64,000 nucleotides of DNA. It comes from Aspidiotus rigidus (lineage: Eukaryota; Arthropoda; Insecta; Hemiptera; Diaspididae). Numbering within the stretch: position 1 is the stretch's first letter; each line of letters opens with the position of its first letter. Under the pieces are notes generated by a model. That model saw only the letters and a program-made list of their open reading frames with translations. It did no database searches and was not told the DNA's origin. Below, in pieces: positions 20,142-30,315 of the stretch. Where the stretch lies: NCBI GenBank assembly GCA_035079385.1, contig JAVHKY010000003.1, positions 19,007,001 to 19,071,000 on the forward strand, in the 5' to 3' direction. The translations under genes were made by a program, and so were the position numbers.

Positions 20142-21891
20142 AGGTAATCATGAACAGTTTGTTAAACCTATAAAAGACTATAATTTGATTGAATTGAGAA
20201 ATAAAGCCAAAGCAGAAAAAATAAAAGGTTTTAGTAAGATGAGTAAACAAGAATTACAAAATAGACTAAATCCATTTCCTTTTGCAAATGAAATTTTTGG
20301 AGAAGAAGAAGAGAAAAAATTGCCTGACTGTACTTATACTGAAAATTATATATTCTTTGATTATGAAGCCCAACAGGAGACAGGAACTCATATACCTAAT
20401 TTAGTGATTGCTCATGATTTTAAAGGTAATGAATATAAATTTAAAACAAACGACGAATTTTGTAAATGGTTGATATCAAAAGAACATAGAGATTATACGT
20501 GTATAGCTCATTATGCAAAAGGTTATGATTCTCAGTTCATTTTGAAATATTGTGCTAAAAATACTCTTAAGCCTTACACAGTTTATAATGGAACAAAACT
20601 TATGCATTTAGAACTATCAAGAATAAATTTGAAAATCATTGACAGTAGTAATTTCATTAATGGACCCCTAAGTGATTTTCCAAAAACATTTGGTTTAACT
20701 GAATTGAAAAAAGGGTACTTTCCACATTTATTTAATTCTAAAGAAAATGAAAATTATGTTGGACCAATCCCTGCAAAAGAGTACTATTGTTATAATCAGA
20801 TGAAACCTGAAAGTAGGAAAAAATTCTTAGAATGGTATTTACAAAGAGTTCAAGAAAATTATATTTTTGATATGAAGAAAGAAATTATAGAATATTGTAG
20901 ATCAGATGTTGATATTTTAAGAAAAGGTTGTTTAAAATTTAGGGAAGAATTTCTAGAAATAGCTAATATAGATCCTTTCCAATATTTGACAATTGCTAGT
21001 GTCTGTATGGCTATCTATAGATCTAAATATATATGGAAAGATACTATAGCTGTTGTGAATGAGCTGATAGAAGAAAAATATTCGAGACAGTCTATAAGTT
21101 GGTTAAATAGTCTTGAAAATCCTAATATAAAACACGCTTTGAATGCTGGTGAGCAAATGATCTGTGGAGCAAAAGTTGTTGGTTTTGATAAGAAAACTAA
21201 CACTGTATACCAATATCACGGATGTTTCTGGCATGGATGTCAAAAGTGTTATAGTGAGGATAGAATAAATAATGTGAATCAGGAAGAAATGGGTGATTTG
21301 TATGAAAAAACAAAGGAGAGAAGTAACAGAATAAAGGAAGCTGGATATAATTTAGTAGAGATGTGGGAATGTAAATGGACTAAATCATCCGAGTATAAAA
21401 CTAGTATAAAACCAGAGATAATTGAACCTTTGAATCCAAGAGATGCATTCTTTGGAGGAAGAACTAATACATTTAAATTGTGGACAAAATCTACAAAGAA
21501 TAGGAAAATTAAATATATAGATGTTTGTAGTCTGTACCCAACTGTTCAATATTATGACTATTATCCTATTGGTCATCCTGAAAAACTTATTGAACCAGAG
21601 CGTCATGATAAGAACTGGTTTGGAATAATAAAATGTAAAATTCTACCTCCAAAGAACTTGTATCATCCTGTATTACCTGTTAAGGTTAAAATGGATAAAA
21701 ATGAAAAATTATTATTCCCATTGTGCTTAAAATGTGCTGAAAAGAAAATAAGGAAATGCCCTCATACTGATAATGAAAGAATGATAACAGGAACATGGTC
21801 AACAATTGAAGTTAATAAAGCAATCAAAAAAGGATATAAAATTCAACAAATTTATGAAGTCTGGCATTTTGAAAAGAAAAGAAAAAATTAA
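20056..21891 (+). pseudogene. Polymerase exonuclease domain and motif A
   Basis: 611 codons. SAP-like repeat at residues 41-71. Exo I is FFDYE (D102, E104); Exo II is AHYAKGYDSQF at 151-161, where the usual Asn after AH is Tyr; Exo III is YCRSDVDIL at 280-288. HGCFWHGC at 388-395 marks the extra domain found between exonuclease and polymerase in this lineage (possibly nuclease-related). Motif A DVCSLYP lies at 489-495. The frame ends at 21891 just before motif B, which lies in another frame. The Tyr at Exo II may reduce proofreading. Confidence 0.85.
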
Positions 21892-21911
21892 TTTAAAAAA
21901 TAAAAAATTTT

Positions 21912-22754
21912 ATGAAGATTAAACTAGAATCTAGTCCTCATAATTATAATTCAAATGAGGAATATATACAGGATATAAAGGAAAAAATGGGTATTGACTT
22001 GGATCCTCAAAAAATTGAAGTAAATCCTGGTAGAAGAGCTGTAGCAAAAATATGTTTAAATAGTTTGTGGGGAAAGTTTGGTCAGAGACAAAATATGAGT
22101 CAAACAGAGTATGTGACTAGTGTGCAAAGGTTTTATGAAGTTTTACTAGACGATAGATTAATTGATATAAATGTAGATTATCTAACAGAAGAGACAGTAC
22201 AAATGAGTTATAAATTTAAGGATTATTATGTTCAAAATAATACTAGTACTAATATTTATATAGCTTTATTTACAACAGCAAATGCTAGATTAAGACTGTA
22301 TGAAAAATTAAATGAATTAGGTGAAGCTGTGATTTATTGTGATACAGATTCTATAGTTTATTTTGATAATGGTTTAAATACTATCAAAACTGGTGATATG
22401 CTAGGAGAATGGACAGATGAGCTCAAAAAGGATGAATATATCAAGTTGTGGGCGTCAACAGGTCCTAAAAGTTATTATTATAAAACTAATTTAGATAAAA
22501 ATGTGACTAAAATAAAAGGTTTTACATTGAACTATCAAAATTTAGAAAAATTGAATGGTAATACAATGATAAAACTAATTAAGGAAAATATGAATGAGCT
22601 TGAACAGACTTCTGTAGACTTGACTTACAATAGAATAGATAGAGACATAAAAACTAAAAATTTAGTAAATATAGTAGAGACCAAAAAGTTTAAATTTGAG
22701 TATAATAAAAGAGTAATCTTACCTAATTATGATACTATACCATATGGGTACTAA
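21912..22754 (+). pseudogene. Polymerase palm C-terminal part (motifs B and C)
   Basis: 280 codons. Motif B NSLWGKFGQ at residues 50-58 and motif C YCDTDSIVY at 142-150, with both metal-binding Asp residues present, then a thumb-like C-terminus ending near YNKRVILPNYDTIPYGY. The ATG at 21912 is merely internal; upstream residues belong to the preceding frame. A partial copy of the last 50 residues occurs at 23874-24020. Confidence 0.85.
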
Positions 22755-23197
22755 AAATGAAAATTAAATATAAGTAGGTACTTAATAAGTTTCTGTTCAA
22801 AATATTAAAGATCAAATTTATAAAAATGGAGAATGTTCAAGAAATTAACTTTTATGGTAGTATATATAGAGACAAAGCATAAGAAATTTTGAAGCTATTT
22901 TTGATGAATTTCATTGGTGTACAATATGTGGATGAATCAAAAAGTAATATTTATTAAATTGGAAGAAGTATACCGTAACTAACTTCTGTCTAATAAATAT
23001 TTCATTTTTTAGTGATGATATTTATCAAAACCTATATCATAATAACCTTTCATCTTTACATATTATCAAATTAATTATAACTTTTAATATATTTATTAAT
23101 TTTTTTAATATAATCTAATTCACATATAATAATCTCTTTTAGAAAATGTATAAAAATTCTTGACTCCTTGAATTTCTTCTAGAAGGTATAAAAATTT
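22755..23197. other. Noncoding AT-rich spacer
   Basis: Between convergent plus-strand polymerase and minus-strand ORF. No ORF, repeat or hairpin stands out. Confidence 0.5.
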
Positions 23198-23569
23198 TTA
23201 ATCTTTCAAATTTCTATTAAAATCTTCAACTATTTTATAAACTTCTGATGATGATATTGGTTTAACAAAAGTAAAACTTTTATATAACTTTTTATAATCA
23301 TCATAATTATTTAATTTTGGAATTATCATTCCTTCTTTATGTTTAACAAATATTTCATCAAAATTAGATTCTTCTGTAACATCTATAAGGAGACAATCTG
23401 TAGCTACATAACATGTTTTATTATCAATCATTTTAATTCCAAGTTTTAATTCATCATGTTCTTTATATTTTCTTATATTATACAAATATTTTATTTTCAT
23501 ATCAATATTTTCCAAGAAGTTGAATTTTGTGTGAATCAAATCAACTACTTTTTTATCTAAAGAATGCAT
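23198..23569 (-). CDS. Unrecognised 123-residue protein
   Basis: Intact frame with protein-like composition (MHSLDKKVVDLIHTKFNF at the start, a conserved-looking DNKTCYVATDCLLIDV centrally). A TATATAAAG sequence lies directly upstream of the ATG (23570-23578). No domain recognised. It is transcribed towards the polymerase. Confidence 0.45.
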   Translation of the reverse strand: MHSLDKKVVDLIHTKFNFLENIDMKIKYLYNIRKYKEHDELKLGIKMIDNKTCYVATDCLLIDVTEESNFDEIFVKHKEGMIIPKLNNYDDYKKLYKSFTFVKPISSSEVYKIVEDFNRNLKD

Positions 23570-23755
23570 CTTTATATACTTATTTAATTTATAATTTCAG
23601 TTTTTTAACTTTTTTGAAAAATAAAAGCACAATTTTGACTAAAATAAAAATGAGCAAAGATAAATCTTCACTTGGGAAAAGTTAGCATATTTAGTACTTT
23701 TAAAATATCTTGAGAAATTTTTCAGCTAAATGAGTAAGTGGGGTGAACAGCCGCC

Positions 23756-23885
23756 TTTTAAAAAGTTCAACAACTTAACCAAGATTTTTTGAGCCTGAAT
23801 GAAATTAGCACAATTTATGTCATTTAAAAAGTTCATCTACTAAACCAAGATTTTTTGAGCCTGAATGAAATTAGCACAATTTATG
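23756..23885 (+). repeat. ~63-bp direct repeat, two copies
   Basis: A block running from AAAAAGTTCA through ACCAAGATTTTTTGAGCCTG to TTAGCACAATTTATG occurs twice in tandem. The second copy runs into the duplicated polymerase tail. Confidence 0.8.
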
Positions 23886-24071
23886 AACGAACTTAAACGG
23901 ACTTCTATAGACTTGACTTACAATAGAATAACTAAAACTAAAAATTTAGTGAATAAAGTGGAGACTAAAAAGTTCAAATTTGAGTATGATAAGAGAGTAA
24001 TCTTACCTAACTATACCATATGGGTACTGAGTTGTTGGTACAAATTAAATTATCTGCAATTTTCACAATAA
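23874..24071 (+). pseudogene. Duplicated fragment of the polymerase C-terminus
   Basis: MNELKRTSIDLTYNRI and the residues after it, through KFKFEYDKRVILPNY, repeat the end of the polymerase at about 22590-22735 with a few substitutions and a small deletion. The frame then runs into unrelated residues. It marks an internal duplication or the remnant of a second element copy. Confidence 0.75.
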
Positions 24072-24272
24072 AAACCTATATGATGCTCTTCAAATTGTAT
24101 TGAATATGCACAAAAAGTGAAATAATAATATAAACTATTACTACAGTATATATAGTATGATTTGGCAAGTAAATATAATGTTATAAACATAGAGCTCTCT
24201 TGTTACCTTATTCAATATAACTATGAAGATTCTTTAGAATTATTGAAAATGAAATAAATATACCAAAGATTA

Positions 24273-24479
24273 TTATAAACCCTCCTCTGAGTCAATATCT
24301 GATTCAAAATCATCCTCTCTTATAGGTGATTTATCATAGTTATCAATAGGTCTATCTATCTTCATTCTATCTATTTCTCTCATTCTCTCTCTTGCCCTAT
24401 CCTTACATTTTTGAGTAAATTTTTCATATTCTTCTTCATAGTCATTATAATTATCTTGCAGGCTGTTTTGATTTTCCAT
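24273..24479 (-). CDS. Small charged protein, unrecognised
   Basis: 68 codons, strongly charged: Glu/Lys/Arg-rich helix (EEEYEKFTQKCKDRARERMR) and acidic tail (DFESDIDSEEGL). TATATAAATAA lies about 10-20 bp before the ATG. No family recognised; low-complexity composition limits confidence. Confidence 0.4.
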   Translation of the reverse strand: MENQNSLQDNYNDYEEEYEKFTQKCKDRARERMREIDRMKIDRPIDNYDKSPIREDDFESDIDSEEGL

Positions 24480-24572
24480 TTGATTATTATTTATATAAGT
24501 AGAAAAGCTATAAAAAAGTTGATTGAAATAACTGTTTTAAAAAATAATTAGGTAGGTCTACTATTTATTCAT

Positions 24573-24905
24573 TTATTTATTTTCTGTTCCCTGATTTCTC
24601 AAGTTATCACAAGATGTGCTAGCTGATAGTAAGCTATTATCTGGTTCATTGATTATCTCTATATCTGGTTCATTTATTACATCTATATTTGGTTCATCTA
24701 TATCTGATTCATTCTCTGATTCATATTTCAGATCAGCTTGAGGTTGTGGATCATAGAATCGAATATCATCAAAAAGTGGACTACCACCAAGGAATAAGAT
24801 TTCTGCATTTTTGATTGCTCTTATAACTTCCATATACTCTTCAGGATTTTCTTCAAAATGAACTTCAAAGACATTTTCTTGGTAGCTACTCTCACAAGTA
24901 TCCAT
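24573..24905 (-). CDS. Acidic protein with NEPDI repeats, unrecognised
   Basis: 110 codons. The first 60 residues look globular (VIRAIKNAEILFLGG). Residues about 66-95 carry imperfect repeats DEPNIDVINEPDIEIINEPD. It heads a minus-strand pair with the ORF at 24479, spaced 93 bp. Function unknown. Confidence 0.4.
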   Translation of the reverse strand: MDTCESSYQENVFEVHFEENPEEYMEVIRAIKNAEILFLGGSPLFDDIRFYDPQPQADLKYESENESDIDEPNIDVINEPDIEIINEPDNSLLSASTSCDNLRNQGTENK

Positions 24906-24960
24906 ATTTTTCTAAGTCAATAAACATTTGTAGACTAGATTTACTTATAAGTTTTATACT

Positions 24961-25859
24961 TTCTTTTCAATAACATCATTTCTATCAAGATTTAAAAAGG
25001 TAGGTCTCAACTCCTACATGAGAAACACAGAGAGAAAGGTTGAATATTTTGATTGAAACGAGTAAAATAATGTCTGAATATTTTCGGAACGGTCTAGAAA
25101 ATTATATTTTAAAAAAGTCTATTTTCTTATACCAGATCGGTGATTTTCTTTGAAAAAGTATGAGAAACGACTAAAATAATGTCTGAATGTTTTTCGGAAA
25201 CGTTTGTGCGTTAATTTTTTTTTGGAGTGTATTTTTTGTTAATTTAATGAATTTTTATCATAGGGAAAGTGTACCAAAGACCCGCCCTTACTACTGTTTC
25301 ACAGGAGTTCCGCGGACAAAAAAATCTTATATATATATATATAAGGAAACCTGAAATTTTTTTTTATGCTAGTTGTGATCTAGGACCCCTAAAACGTTGA
25401 GAAAGTTCATTACCCACTCCCCCTGTTGACCTTGCTACGGGTGTAATACCTCACTTTTCTAGTTAGAAAAGTCGGTAAAACGTATTACGCGGGATCATCA
25501 ACGTCTTATCCATGAAATTTAGTGTACATGTTTAGTCTTGCATGTCAAGGGACCAGAGAAAAAGAACGTCTTACGCGGGAAAATGTATTATGCGGGAACG
25601 TCTTTTAAACGAGTTTTACTGTATTATAGCCATAGTGTCTTGGGAGTGGATGAACTCGTAAAAGTGTTTACGGTGGACTTGACTAGAAGGTTTTTTTAAT
25701 GTCGTTTTGAGGGTGTACAAAACTGTTGTGCTTTTTTTTCGATTTTTATGGCAATTTGTAAGGTGAAGATTTTCAAAAGCATGCTGCAGTTGTCTTATAC
25801 AGTTTAGAGTATTTGAAATATTCTGAACATTTTCTTATAATTCTGTATCCAATTTGAGT
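24961..25859. other. No supportable feature
   Basis: Outside the AT-rich island composition. Contains (TA)n at about 25328-25343 and two near copies of the words TGAGAAACRM and ACGAGTAAAATAATGTCTGA at 25020-25180. No gene. Confidence 0.4.
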
Positions 25860-26050
25860 GAAGTGTCCATCGCAGCGGAAATTTTTTCAAGTTTCTTCCC
25901 ATAATATACTTATAGCTCGAGAGTCAAAATTTTTCAAAGTCCCCCTCCCCGCGACGTCATCGACCTCGGACCGCTCGCGGACGCGAAAATTTCCTGGGAG
26001 TACCCCCCCCCCTCCCCCAAACAAGGGATAGCGGGTTCCTTGCTAAAAGT
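25860..26050 (-). repeat. G-rich dispersed repeat, inverted copy
   Basis: Reverse-complement relative of 980-1310: AGCTCGAGAGTCAAAATTTT, a C-run, a GACGTCATCGACCTCGG block with CGCTCGCGGACG, and the end GGGTTCCTTGCTAAAA. Confidence 0.6.
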
Positions 26051-26861
26051 ACAGATGTGGGAAATGAAAAACAGAAACTAGGCTGCTTTATTCTGCAAAT
26101 GCGTCGGGGCTCTTGGCTTTTCAAGGCATGAGCCCCAAAAAGTGATTTCAATATGTAGTTTTGGTTAGCTGTTAAATAGTATGTATATCTCACAATTAGT
26201 GCACAAAAAGTAAGAAATTACTTTGTAGTGCAATGTTTGCAAAATGAGCTGTAGTTAATAAAGCAAATTGCGCAAGGAATTCATTTTTTACTTGCTTGCA
26301 CATGTTTTGTACACTGCTTTTCACAACAAATGTCTGAAAAGTACTGCAAAGTATGATGAAAAAGCTATTTTTTTACCATAGTGTTGTGAAAAAATGATTT
26401 TAATAGTGTCACGTGTTAACCCGTGTTCAATTCTGTGTTAATTAGTGATGTTTCATCTCACCAAGTCTAACCGCTGTGCCAGTGGCTAGGATGTAAGCAT
26501 TGTTACATGTTGGAAACTTATAGAAGTGAAGAAATACTCTACGTGAGATCTTTACAAATTTACCAATTGTACCGCTCTGAAAGTCTTTTTTTAAAGGAAG
26601 TTATAGGCTATAGGATTCTTCTTCTTATTCCTAAGTTAATCGCCGCATGCGAACACCCGGACATGTTTATTTTTCTTCTTCACACATAGTACGTAATTCA
26701 CACTTTAGTTCTCTATAATACTTCCCGCTGCGTGAAAACCAAACCACAGGTAAGTCTTCATTGATACAATTTTTTAAAGGCATACATTTAATCGCACGTC
26801 TCCGAAAACGAAATTGTCCACCTATCGATAATACGCCAAGGAAACAAAATTGACACGCGTA
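26051..26861. other. No supportable feature
   Basis: No recognisable gene or repeat end; several short frames on both strands lack motifs. Confidence 0.4.
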
Positions 26862-27050
26862 AGAAATGTATTGCATGGATAAAAAAAACTTTATAGCCTA
26901 CAAGCTACATTCACTACAGAAAAGACGCTGACTCTTTTTTGCTTCGCTTTGGAGGGGCGGCCGCGCTTGTTTTTGACCCATGGGGATGTTTTTAGTTTCC
27001 TGAGGGACGGTACAAAATTTCAATCAAATTTGCATGCCAATGACGTGTTT
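26862..27050 (-). repeat. Penelope terminal repeat, left arm
   Basis: About 190 bp, reverse complement of 29918-30128. The right arm has an extra ~25 bp near GTTACTATTACAATAAAAC, so the arms have diverged. Confidence 0.85.
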
Positions 27051-27449
27051 ACACAAAGAGTAAGGTTCCCGCTTGAATGTATCAAAGGATATCCATTTAC
27101 CTTCGAGTTTCATATATTGCATTATTAATTGGGCGGTGAGTGGGTTACTGGGATTTGAAGATCCAATGAAGTACGGCGACTCCTCCTTGTCATCATCCAT
27201 TCGGAATACTGGTTTGTTCAAGAGAGCCCAGAGGTACAACTTTGTCGACATTCTCAGGGGCATAGAAGGAGTTTCCGTACGACATTCAAGCACGCAGGAT
27301 TACGGCGGTCGGACCAGTTCCTTACCAACTCGCATACTTTCAGGACAAATTGATTTACCATCATAAACGCGAAAAGACGAATACTCCGAAAGGAAGGTAA
27401 ACCTTGCAAACCGCAGAAAATACAAAACGACGAGCGCTTTCTGTTAATA

Positions 27450-28184
27450 AACCATCTTCAAGCCTGAAATGAAAGCAACTGACGAACGGAGGAGAAGAAA
27501 TAGGTATTAAGATTGGATAAACGAGAAATCACGGTGTGAATCATAGACCAGTTCGATCAGGCCATCTTCCGGAATGAACGAGTTAAGTACAGTGATACCG
27601 TCAGTGTTGCGACGACGCATTATGAAGCCAAACGGGCGGAGGGCCCGACCCAATTGGAGGGAGAACTTCCCCAGAAAAGAAAGACTGATCCAACGCAACC
27701 GGCGATCACGGATCATGTCTCGGGGGAGGGAGGTGGTGGAATCAAGAATGCTCCTTGTAACTTTCCTCCGAACCATCACGTCATCGTCGACATTGACCCC
27801 ATTCACTCTAGCCAGGTGTTTTATTGTGAGTACTTCTTTCTTAAAAGTAGACTGACTCAACGGAATACGAGTCAGTCTATGAACTAGGCTATGAAATGCA
27901 GCCATCTTGTGAGCAACGATACCGAACGAACCACCGTGGACTGAAACATCGGTCGTAGTATCTTTCCTGTAAATTCCAAACTCATGGATACCAGAGATCG
28001 ATAAATTCAAAAAGTTAATGGAAAATACCCCTATTTCGGACGTAAATTTGATAGAAGGGTACCAGGAATTGAGATACTTAAGAAACTCACCAAGGAGATC
28101 TGGGTGACCAGTCCAGGTACATAGAACGTCATCAACGTACCTGTGCCAATAGTGAATACCTATGATTAAGTAACACCTGGATCG
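27450..28184 (-). pseudogene. Penelope RT, C-terminal part
   Basis: In the frame of the 27507-28010 ORF, extended upstream, the catalytic box reads HRYVDDVLCTW near 28145-28125, then FLNLSISGIHEFGIYRKDTT, the standard motif D/thumb region of Penelope reverse transcriptases (FLDL...YRKPT). It ends at 27507 without a recognisable GIY-YIG domain. The junction to the upstream frame is near 28184. Confidence 0.8.
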
Positions 28185-28680
28185 AGGAAAAAGGTCAAAA
28201 CTTAGACATGAAAACTTCGGAGATAAGAGAGCCTAAAGGTGATCCAATAGGGATCCCTACTTCATCAGGAAACTCGAAAAATTTTCCTTCAAATTTGCAG
28301 TAGTTAGGGGACCAGCAGGTATTCAGAAGATCGAAAAATTCCTGAAGCTCATTGTGAGGAATGTTGGCTCTGACGAGTAGCTCACCCATCCGCTGGATAG
28401 TAGTAGCCTTGGAAATATTCGGGAACAAACCAACAACATCAAAAGAGCAGATGGTCGTTCCCGGGGGAAGACTTACACCCTTCAGGACATCAGTTAAAGA
28501 GGCCGAATTCAAAACCGAATGATGAGATTCAAAATCAATGCGATTTTTGAACCATCGGTCAAGGAATTTGGCAAGGAGGTAAGTGGGGGAGGAGACAAAA
28601 GAAACAACGGGTCGCATCGGGGTATTGTTCTTATGCACTTTAGGCAGCTCGTAGAGGAAGGGGTGTGGGGTTAGGAACAA
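28185..28680 (-). pseudogene. Penelope RT, central part
   Basis: Contains YELPKVHKNNTPMRPVVSF (fingers), SFDVVGLFPNI (motif A with the catalytic Asp) and GIPIGSPLGSLISEVFM (motif B), the canonical order for Penelope RT. The frame joins neither neighbour directly: a frameshift lies near 28680 upstream and another near 28184 downstream. Confidence 0.85.
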
Positions 28681-29425
28681 GGAGGGTTTTTTTCAGAGCA
28701 GGAGTCTTGATAATAGCCTCACTCCTGTTGATGACACTCCTAACTTCTTTGACGTGCTTCGGGAAGCTGAAATCCTCACTCTCTTCAGCACCACACTGCT
28801 GGAGGACCTCGTGGACCTTGGAAGAATAGGCGGATTTCTCCATCACCACAACAGCATTTCCCTTGTCCGCCTTAGTGACGATTAAATCTCCCTCTTTAAT
28901 CTTCCTCTTTAAACCTTCAATCACTCCTTCCAATTTATTACTCATGCGGGGGAGGGGGTTACTGCGGACTATCTCGGCACAAACTTTCTGGGTATTAAAA
29001 CCAGGTCCAATCTTAACAGCAAGATCCGCAACAACATTAGCCAAGGTTTCATCTTTCTTTAGGGGAGGTAGACTAAATTTCAAACCTTTCTCAAGGAGGG
29101 CTGTTTCATCACCATTGAACACTACCTGACTATTATTTATGAGGGGGGGGGGATGGAATTTATGAACGTCAACACCATCCCTCGACCCTTCCTCAATCAC
29201 ATCACCATTAATCATCATTAGAGAGGACAACTTCTTATTTTTCTTCTCCCTCAACTTCACGTCAAACTTCCGACACTATAAATTAACGTCCCGCATAAAG
29301 TAATCAAACTCAAGGGGGAGGAGCATACCGGAGAGTCTCGAATGGACCAGAAGGTTCAATCTCGTAGTGATATTATATTTACCATGCCGTCTCCGCAGTT
29401 CCGTTCTTATCCACTTCTCTCTCAT
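28640..29425 (-). pseudogene. Penelope RT, N-terminal part
   Basis: Starting at the ATG at 29423-29425 the frame reads RTELRRRHGKYNITTRLNLL and on to FMRDVNL. A TAG at 29276-29278 interrupts it, and the same frame then continues to 28640 with FNGDETALLEKGLKFSLPP and ITKADKGNAVVVMEK-type sequence (here IVTKADKGNAVVVM), both typical of the Penelope N-terminal region. The nonsense codon is the only lesion in this part. Confidence 0.75.
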
Positions 29426-29661
29426 ATAATTTTCCAGCCTCTGGTCTTACAATCGGAGTAGAACCGGAATTTAACGAACTTAGGTCTCAAATGCAACACT
29501 AAACATCGACGAAGAAACCAAATATGAGAGGAAAACGAAGCGCGTTGCTTCCGAAATTTCATTTGATTTACCATCCTTGCATCCTCACAATAGATTTTTT
29601 TTAAATGTTTATTTGAACTGTCTATAGGAGAACTGCAAATGAGTGTAAAACCAATCACACT

Positions 29662-29890
29662 CGGAATCCATGGAAACAAACAAATAAACGAATAAGTAGT
29701 GCATTCATCCTCATATAAGTTGTGCACTCAAGATCCAAAATACTAGAAATCCCATGAAACGGACAAATACATGAAGTAAGTAGTGCACACATCTTGATAC
29801 AAGTTGTGCACACAGAATCAAAACACTCAAAATCCATTGAAACGGACAAATACACCATGTAAGCAGTGCACATATGAGAACATGCAGAAC
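29662..29890 (-). repeat. ~83-bp minisatellite, about 3 units
   Basis: Units share ATCCATNGAAACGGACAAAT, AAGTAGTGCA and CAAGTTGTGCAC blocks; the third is partial. It lies between the Penelope coding region and its right terminal repeat. Frames read across it are repeat artefacts. Confidence 0.8.
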
Positions 29891-29917
29891 AATCTGAAAT
29901 CCACATTTAATTCATTC

Positions 29918-30128
29918 AAACACGTTATTGGCATGCAAATTTGATTGAAAATTTGTACCAGCCCCCAGGAAGCTAAAAATATCCCCATGGGTCAAAAACG
30001 AGCGCGGCCGCCCCTCCAAAGTGAAGCAAGCGTTACTATTACAATAAAACAAAAGTGTCAACATCTCTTCTGTAGTGAATGTAGCTTGTAGGCTATGAAG
30101 TTTTTTTTATCCGTGCAATACATTTCAT
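29918..30128 (+). repeat. Penelope terminal repeat, right arm
   Basis: Inverted partner of 26862-27050, with a ~25-bp insertion relative to it. Confidence 0.85.
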
Positions 30129-30169
30129 AGGCATGTATAATTTTTTTTTATCCGTGTTAAACATTAATT

Positions 30170-30315
30170 TCTCGACTGACTCCTCCGGGATGGAGCAACT
30201 GGGAAAACACCTCCATCAGCGGTCATACCTCACTCATAGGGAGTTTGAGGTTCACTATGGGGAGGCAGTCTCTACTGTCAAGCCCATCGTGGCTGGAGTT
30301 CCTCACAATAAATGC
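30170..30315 (+). pseudogene. Fragment of a LINE reverse transcriptase (Jockey-like)
   Basis: The frame 30133-30336 includes HREFEVHYGEAVSTVKPIVAG followed by VPH. This resembles the RT segment RxFxVRxGxxxSxxxPIxAGVPQGS just before motif B of Jockey-type LINEs, with the PQGS part lost. Only about 45 residues are recognisable; flanks are unrelated. Confidence 0.45.

Larger units (their letters stand above)
18517..22754 (+). pseudogene. Protein-primed family-B DNA polymerase, broken
   Basis: Successive frames carry one long polymerase in order: two SAP-like repeats, an N-terminal domain with the NKDNLCCPRA signature, zinc fingers, a third SAP-like repeat, a 3'-5' exonuclease, an HGCFWHGC-containing insert, and polymerase motifs A (DVCSLYP), B (NSLWGKFGQ) and C (YCDTDS). 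This order matches the long polymerase of Polinton/adintovirus-like elements. Breaks: in-frame TAG at 18817-18819; frameshifts near 19295, between about 19416 and 19480, near 20100 and near 21890. The catalytic Asp residues remain. The enzyme would copy linear DNA from a protein primer; this copy cannot make it in one piece. Confidence 0.85.
16480..24960. mobile_element. AT-rich island with protein-primed DNA polymerase B (endogenous viral or plasmid-like element)
   Basis: About 8.5 kb markedly richer in A+T, with AT-ending codons and dense small ORFs, unlike its flanks. The centre is a broken family-B polymerase of the long, zinc-finger-bearing type found with Polinton/adintovirus-like elements and linear plasmids. 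One ORF at the left is on the minus strand, then five or more on the plus strand, then three on the minus strand at the right. TATAWA-type motifs lie shortly before several start codons. I do not see a retroviral-type integrase, capsid proteins, FtsK-like ATPase or adenain-like protease, nor terminal inverted repeats, so boundaries are approximate. It may be a partial endogenous viral element or a capsid-less element. The polymerase is disrupted. Confidence 0.7.
26862..30128 (-). mobile_element. Penelope-like retroelement, degraded
   Basis: Inverted terminal repeats at 26862-27050 and 29918-30128 bracket a minus-strand reverse transcriptase of Penelope type. They share GTAGCTTGTAGGCTAT, GCGGCCGCCCCTCCAAAG and TGGCATGCAAATTTGATTGA. 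Terminal repeats in inverted arrangement are known for Penelope-like elements. The ORF is broken by a nonsense codon and at least two frameshifts. No GIY-YIG endonuclease is visible after the RT, though the 27.05-27.5 kb stretch may hold decayed remains. A minisatellite lies at the 5' side of the coding strand. Confidence 0.85.

Noticed and set aside
27051..27506. GIY-YIG endonuclease of the Penelope element
   Set aside because: No frame shows the GIY/YIG residues or following Arg/Glu/Asn; possibly decayed beyond recognition.
29422..29906. Two Cys-rich minus-strand ORFs
   Set aside because: The second is read across the 83-bp minisatellite, and the first runs across the end of the Penelope N-terminal region in a different frame.
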